Positions 60,691 to 64,000 of a stretch of DNA of 64,000 nucleotides are shown here, piece after piece. The stretch comes from Roseomonas sp. (GTDB lineage Bacteria; Pseudomonadota; Alphaproteobacteria; Acetobacterales; Acetobacteraceae): assembly GCA_020249925.1 (NCBI GenBank), contig JADCER010000007.1:1-64000 (forward strand), written 5' to 3'. The notes under the pieces are model-generated. The model saw nothing but the letters and a program-made list of their open reading frames with translations, had not been told where the DNA came from and made no database searches. How positions within the stretch are numbered: position 1 is the stretch's first letter; every line of letters starts with the position of its first letter. A program made the position numbers and the translations under genes.

Positions 60691-60800
60691 CCGGCGGGGT
60701 CCGGGGTAACAGGCTTTGGTTTGGCGCGCAGCCGCCATGTCCCGGCGGGGTCCGGGGTAACACTGTTACCCCGGCGGGGGCGCGGGGGCAGCGCCCCCGA
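60691..60800 (+). repeat. GC-rich intergenic repeat, copy D
   Basis: It starts CCGGCGGGGTCCGGGGTAAC, has GCGCGCAGCCGCCATG, repeats CCGGCGGGGTCCGGGGTAAC, and ends CCCCGGCGGGGGCG, then GGGGGCAGCGCCCCC. The opening module is therefore doubled. It is in the same orientation as copy A and lies between the lipoprotein pair and the tRNA gene. Confidence 0.65.
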
Positions 60801-60822
60801 TCCACCCCCCCAATGCTCCTCC

Positions 60823-60851
60823 TTGACGCCCCACCCCCCAGCGCGTAAATG
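60823..60851 (+). promoter_or_regulatory. Sigma-70-type promoter before tRNA-Leu
   Basis: TTGACG (60823-60828), 17 bases, TAAATG (60846-60851), placed about 35 bases before the mature tRNA 5' end. Spacing and -35 box are good; the -10 box is weaker. Confidence 0.55.
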
Positions 60852-60884
60852 CGCGCGTCTCGCCGCAAGGCGCCGGCCCCCTTT

Positions 60885-60971
60885 GCCCAGGTGGCGGAAT
60901 TGGTAGACGCGCAGGTTTCAGGTACCTGTGGCCGCAAGGCTGTGAAGGTTCGAGTCCTTTCCTGGGCACCA
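60885..60971 (+). tRNA. tRNA-Leu (anticodon CAG)
   Basis: The 87-nt gene has acceptor stem GCCCAGG/CCTGGGC, the D-arm with GGTAGAC, anticodon stem CAGGT/ACCTG with loop TTCAGGT (anticodon CAG, reading CUG), a long variable arm as in tRNA-Leu, the T-arm with GGTTCGAGTCC, discriminator A and an encoded CCA. A T run follows. The rnd gene begins 29 bases later. Confidence 0.95.
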
Positions 60972-61000
60972 GTTTTTCTCTTTGTAAGGCGGCGCGACCT

Positions 61001-61657
61001 ATGGGTTCCACCTTATTCTCCCATGCCGGCGTGACCATCCGGCTTCATCGGAACGACCTGCCGGATGGCCTGGATTTGGGCCGTGTGGTCGCGATTGATA
61101 CGGAAACCATGGGGCTGAACCCGCATCGGGATAGGCTTTGCCTGGTGCAATTATCCTCGGGCGATGGGTCCGCGCATCTGGTGCAAATCAGCCCGGCTTC
61201 GCTTGGTGGGCGGGGTGCGGATGCGCCCAATTTGAAGAAGTTATTGGCTGACCCGGCCATCACCAAGCTTTTTCACTTCGCGCGGTTTGATGTTGCGGTG
61301 CTGTTTCATGCGCTGGGGGTCATCACCGCGCCGGTGGTTTGCACCAAAATCGCCGCCAAGCTGGTGCGGACTTTTACCGATAGGCATGGGCTCAAGGATT
61401 TGTGCCGGGAATTGCTGGGGGTGGAGATTTCCAAGCAGCAGCAAACCTCAGATTGGGGGGCGGCTGAACTCAGCCCCGAACAATTGGCTTATGCCGCTTC
61501 GGATGTGCTGCATCTCCATGCGCTTTGGGCCAAGCTTGAAGGCTTGTTGAAGCGCGAAGGCCGGTTGGATTTGGCGGAGGCGTGCTTCCGTTTCCTGCCG
61601 GCGCGCGGGCGGCTTGACCTGTTGGGTTATGAGGACCCGGATATCTTTCATCACTAA
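61001..61657 (+). CDS. rnd: RNase D-type 3'-5' exonuclease
   Basis: The 218-residue protein is the short alphaproteobacterial RNase D: only the DEDDy exonuclease domain, without HRDC domains. Catalytic residues are Asp33/Glu35 in IDTETMG, Asp97 in FARFDVAV, and the Tyr and Asp of YAASDVLHLH. It trims tRNA 3' ends. It starts 29 bases downstream of tRNA-Leu and may share its transcript. Confidence 0.92.
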   Translation: MGSTLFSHAGVTIRLHRNDLPDGLDLGRVVAIDTETMGLNPHRDRLCLVQLSSGDGSAHLVQISPASLGGRGADAPNLKKLLADPAITKLFHFARFDVAVLFHALGVITAPVVCTKIAAKLVRTFTDRHGLKDLCRELLGVEISKQQQTSDWGAAELSPEQLAYAASDVLHLHALWAKLEGLLKREGRLDLAEACFRFLPARGRLDLLGYEDPDIFHH

Positions 61658-61735
61658 ACGCCTCTGGCATTTTTTTTGCAGGGCGAGGCCCGGAATTTAT
61701 TGACCCATCCGGTTCCGCGCCGCATAGAAGGTGGC

Positions 61736-62719
61736 GTGAATGACCTTGCCCACCACCCAGACCTTGCTGAAGGCCGCCGCGTATTGGCGCTTGAAGCGGA
61801 TGCCTTGCGCGCGCTGTCCGATAGTCTCGATGCGCGCTTTGTGTGCGCGGTGGAATTGCTGGCGGGGGTGACAGGGCGCGTTGTGGTCTCCGGCATGGGG
61901 AAATCGGGCCATGTGGCGCGCAAGATTGCCGCGACCATGGCTTCCACCGGCACGCCCGCGCTTTTCGTGCACCCGGCCGAAGCATCCCATGGCGATTTGG
62001 GGATGATCCTGGCCGGGGATGCGGTGCTGGCGCTTTCCAATTCCGGGGAGACACCGGAATTGGCGGATTTGATCGCGCATTCCCGCCGCTTCAGCCTGCC
62101 GCTGATTGGCATTATCGGCCGGGCGGAAAGTACGCTCGCGCGCGCTGCGGATGTGGCGCTGGTCTTGCCTGCGGCGGCTGAGGCTTGCCCGATGGGCCTC
62201 GCGCCCACAACCTCCACCACCATGCAAATGGCGCTGGGCGATGCCTTGGCGGTGGCCTTGCTGACGCGGCGGGGTTTTACCGCGTCCGATTTTCGGGTGT
62301 TCCATCCGGGCGGGAAGCTCGGCGCACGGCTGTCGCGCGTGCGGGATCTGATGCATGGCGCGGCGGAATTGCCACTGGCGCCGCCGGATATGCCCATGGA
62401 AGCCGCGATTTTGGCGATGACCGCGCGGCGCTTTGGCTGCCTTGGCGTGGTTAGCGCAGATGGCGCGCTGGCCGGCGTGATCACGGATGGCGATTTGCGC
62501 CGCGCGCTGGAAGCCTCGGGCGGGGCTGGCTTGCTTGCGCGCCCAGCAGGTGAGGTGATGACGCGCAATCCAAGGGCCATCACCGGCGATGCGCTGGCGG
62601 CGGAAGCGCTTGGGCTGATGAACAAGCACGCCATCACCTCGCTTTTCGTGGTGGATGAGGCGCGCCGGCCAATCGGCATTTTGCATATTCATGATCTGCT
62701 GCGCGCAGGTGTGGCGTGA
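61736..62719 (+). CDS. kdsD: Arabinose-5-phosphate isomerase
   Basis: From GTG 61736 (AAGGTGG upstream) the product is 327 residues, the usual KdsD length. It has an SIS domain with VSGMGKSGHVARKIAATMAS, HPAEASHGDLGMI and LSNSGETPELAD, then two CBS domains (about residues 210-325, ending HIHDLLRAGVA). It makes D-arabinose 5-phosphate for Kdo and LPS synthesis. The TTG at 61676 is rejected. Its stop overlaps the lptC start. Confidence 0.93.
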   Translation: MNDLAHHPDLAEGRRVLALEADALRALSDSLDARFVCAVELLAGVTGRVVVSGMGKSGHVARKIAATMASTGTPALFVHPAEASHGDLGMILAGDAVLALSNSGETPELADLIAHSRRFSLPLIGIIGRAESTLARAADVALVLPAAAEACPMGLAPTTSTTMQMALGDALAVALLTRRGFTASDFRVFHPGGKLGARLSRVRDLMHGAAELPLAPPDMPMEAAILAMTARRFGCLGVVSADGALAGVITDGDLRRALEASGGAGLLARPAGEVMTRNPRAITGDALAAEALGLMNKHAITSLFVVDEARRPIGILHIHDLLRAGVA

Positions 62720-63399
62720 AGAACCGCGCGCCTGACGCCCCGGTAATTGCCGCCGTGCCGCGGGCGCCGCGGCGCATCACACCGCCCTCACGCGAACGCT
62801 GGTCACCTTCGGCGGCGCAAATGGCGCGCCGGCGGGCACTATTGACGCTGCTGAAATGGTTGGTGCCAGGCGCGGGGGTCGCGCTGCTGCTGATCATTGC
62901 CATCTGGCCGGAATTGGAAGGCGCAGAAGAACGCGCGCGGGTTTCCTTCCGCCGCGTTGCCGAAACCGCGCCCGAGGCGGTGCGCATTGTGGCACCCCGT
63001 TATCAGGGCGTGGATGAGCAGAACCGGCCCTATACCGTCACTGCGGCGGTTGCGATTCAGGGGCAGAACCAGGATCTGGTGGACCTGTCCGCGCCGCGCG
63101 CTGATTTGCTCATGACCGATGGTTGGGTGCTTTTGGAATCGCGCGAAGGCCGGCTGGACAAGGCGCGCAATCATCTTGATCTGCGCGGCGAAGTCACGCT
63201 GTGGCATGATGGCGGCAATCTGCTGGTGACCGAAGAAGCCTCGATTGAATTGAAGGAAGGTGCCGCTTCCGGCGATAAGCCCGTGGCCGCGCAGGGCCCC
63301 TTCGGTACGCTTATCAGCGAAGGTTTCCGCCTTTATGACAAGGGCGCGGTGGTGGTCTTCACCGGGCGCGCGCGCGCCATGCTGGAAGGCCGCCAATGA
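62716..63399 (+). CDS. lptC: LPS export ABC transporter periplasmic protein LptC
   Basis: The 227-residue protein has a basic cytoplasmic N-terminus, one transmembrane helix (about residues 42-64), and a periplasmic beta-jellyroll (from RYQGVDEQNRPYTVTA to the end). It passes LPS from LptBFG to LptA. The GTG start overlaps the kdsD stop (GTGA). The order kdsD-lptC-lptA is typical. Confidence 0.88.
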   Translation: MKNRAPDAPVIAAVPRAPRRITPPSRERWSPSAAQMARRRALLTLLKWLVPGAGVALLLIIAIWPELEGAEERARVSFRRVAETAPEAVRIVAPRYQGVDEQNRPYTVTAAVAIQGQNQDLVDLSAPRADLLMTDGWVLLESREGRLDKARNHLDLRGEVTLWHDGGNLLVTEEASIELKEGAASGDKPVAAQGPFGTLISEGFRLYDKGAVVVFTGRARAMLEGRQ

Positions 63400-64000
63400 T
63401 GCGCCGCTTCGCCTTGGCATTTTTTCTGTGCGCGGGCCTTGCCTCGGCGCAAATGGCTGATCTCAATCAGGGCGGGCCGATTGAAGTCACCGCGCGGGAT
63501 GGGATTGAATGGCGCCAGAATGATCAGGTGGTGATCGCGCGCGGTGCGGCGCAGGCCGTGCGCGGGGGTGTCACCATTGATGCTGATCTGCTTCTGGCGC
63601 GCTATCGCCCACGTGGCGGCGCGCCGGTTGAGGCGCGCCCACCCAGCGAAGGCCCCGGCGGCGCGAGCGAAATTTGGCGTCTGGAAGCCGAAGGTTCTGT
63701 CGTGATCACCACGGCAACAGACCGTGCTGAGGGTGATCGCGCGATCTATGATCTCGATCAGGCGGTCATGGTCCTTACGGGCAATAATCTGCGCCTCACC
63801 TCGCCCGATAATGTGCTGACGGCGCGCGACACTGTGGAATATTGGCCGCAGCGGCGCATGGCGGTGGCGCGCGGCGATGCGGTGGTGGTGACAAAGGATG
63901 ACAGGCGCGTGCGTGCCGATGTGCTGGTGGCCTATTTTCGTGAGGCACCGACAGAAGCCGCCGCAACACGCCCGCAGCCAACCCGCCCAGCGCCCGAGGC
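63396..64000 (+). CDS. lptA: LptA, LPS transport periplasmic protein (cut by window end)
   Basis: The frame opens at ATGATG 63396, overlaps the lptC stop, and runs to the window edge (about 201 residues visible). A signal peptide (MRRFALAFFLCAGLASA) is followed by the OstA/LptA beta-repeat pattern GIEWRQNDQVVIARGAAQAV, then TIDADLLLARYR, RAIYDLDQAVMVLTGNNLRL and DTVEYWPQRRMAVARGDAVV. It bridges LPS across the periplasm. The C-terminus lies outside the window. Confidence 0.88.
   Translation, partial: MMRRFALAFFLCAGLASAQMADLNQGGPIEVTARDGIEWRQNDQVVIARGAAQAVRGGVTIDADLLLARYRPRGGAPVEARPPSEGPGGASEIWRLEAEGSVVITTATDRAEGDRAIYDLDQAVMVLTGNNLRLTSPDNVLTARDTVEYWPQRRMAVARGDAVVVTKDDRRVRADVLVAYFREAPTEAAATRPQPTRPAPE

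Noticed and set aside
1-64000. CRISPR array, rRNA operon or complete insertion sequence
   Set aside because: No regularly spaced repeats, no rRNA-like sequence and no transposase were seen anywhere in the window.

Overview
The window is a high-GC, gene-dense bacterial chromosome segment from an alphaproteobacterium, most likely in the Acetobacteraceae/Roseomonas neighbourhood. The lineage call is an inference. It rests on the base composition, the rpoD-dnaG-yqeY-carA-carB-greA housekeeping block, a short single-domain RNase D, the kdsD-lptC-lptA lipopolysaccharide block and an ECF-sigma/NrsF pair. Genes are tightly packed, and many pairs overlap by ATGA or TGATG, which marks long translationally coupled operons.

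Left part (1-11.5 kb). A scar of mobile-DNA relics and a GNAT/DUF1778 toxin-antitoxin pair comes first. It is followed by a large minus-strand operon read from about 10.5 down to 1.5 kb: a frameshifted GntR regulator, an amidase, a small protein, a complete peptide-type ABC transporter (binding protein, two permeases, two ATPases), an isochorismatase-like amidohydrolase and a glutaredoxin-DinB fusion. Together they look like an uptake and hydrolysis system for an amide or peptide-like compound. More decayed relics (one of them DUF3489) lie at 10.9-11.4 kb.

Region 11.5-28 kb holds a scattered regulon. An ECF sigma factor and its NrsF-type membrane anti-sigma factor (26.7-28.0 kb) have a GTAACC-N16-CGTA promoter. 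The same motif, with exact 16-base spacing, precedes a DUF2064 glycosyltransferase, a mercuric-reductase-like flavoprotein/TVP38/DUF547 operon, a rhodanese gene and a radical SAM/PhnD-PhnE-PhnC-like/metallophosphoesterase operon. A GT87 and a GT2 glycosyltransferase sit among them. The gene set suggests stress-induced membrane, sulfur or metalloid chemistry, but its product is unknown. A visibly AT-richer three-gene island (22.3-25.8 kb: XRE-ASCH regulator, PIN-GNAT-ASCH protein, P-loop kinase) interrupts it and is the best candidate for an undescribed toxin or defence system.

Region 28-34 kb carries an arylsulfatase, its formylglycine-generating enzyme, a HAD phosphatase, a divergent LysR regulator with a clear T-N11-A site, and a solitary Mrr-type endonuclease.

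Region 34-64 kb is mostly core: rpoD, dnaG, yqeY-like, carA (with an in-frame N-terminal HTH domain), carB, greA, threonine ammonia-lyase, ychF, pth, rplY, prs, an ABC-F ATPase, tRNA-Leu(CAG), rnd, kdsD, lptC and lptA (cut by the window end). Accessory insertions include a MocR/flavin-oxidase/cupin group, an AAA ATPase preceded by a long imperfect palindrome between carA and carB, a tandem pair of paralogous lipoproteins, and four copies of a GC-rich intergenic repeat.
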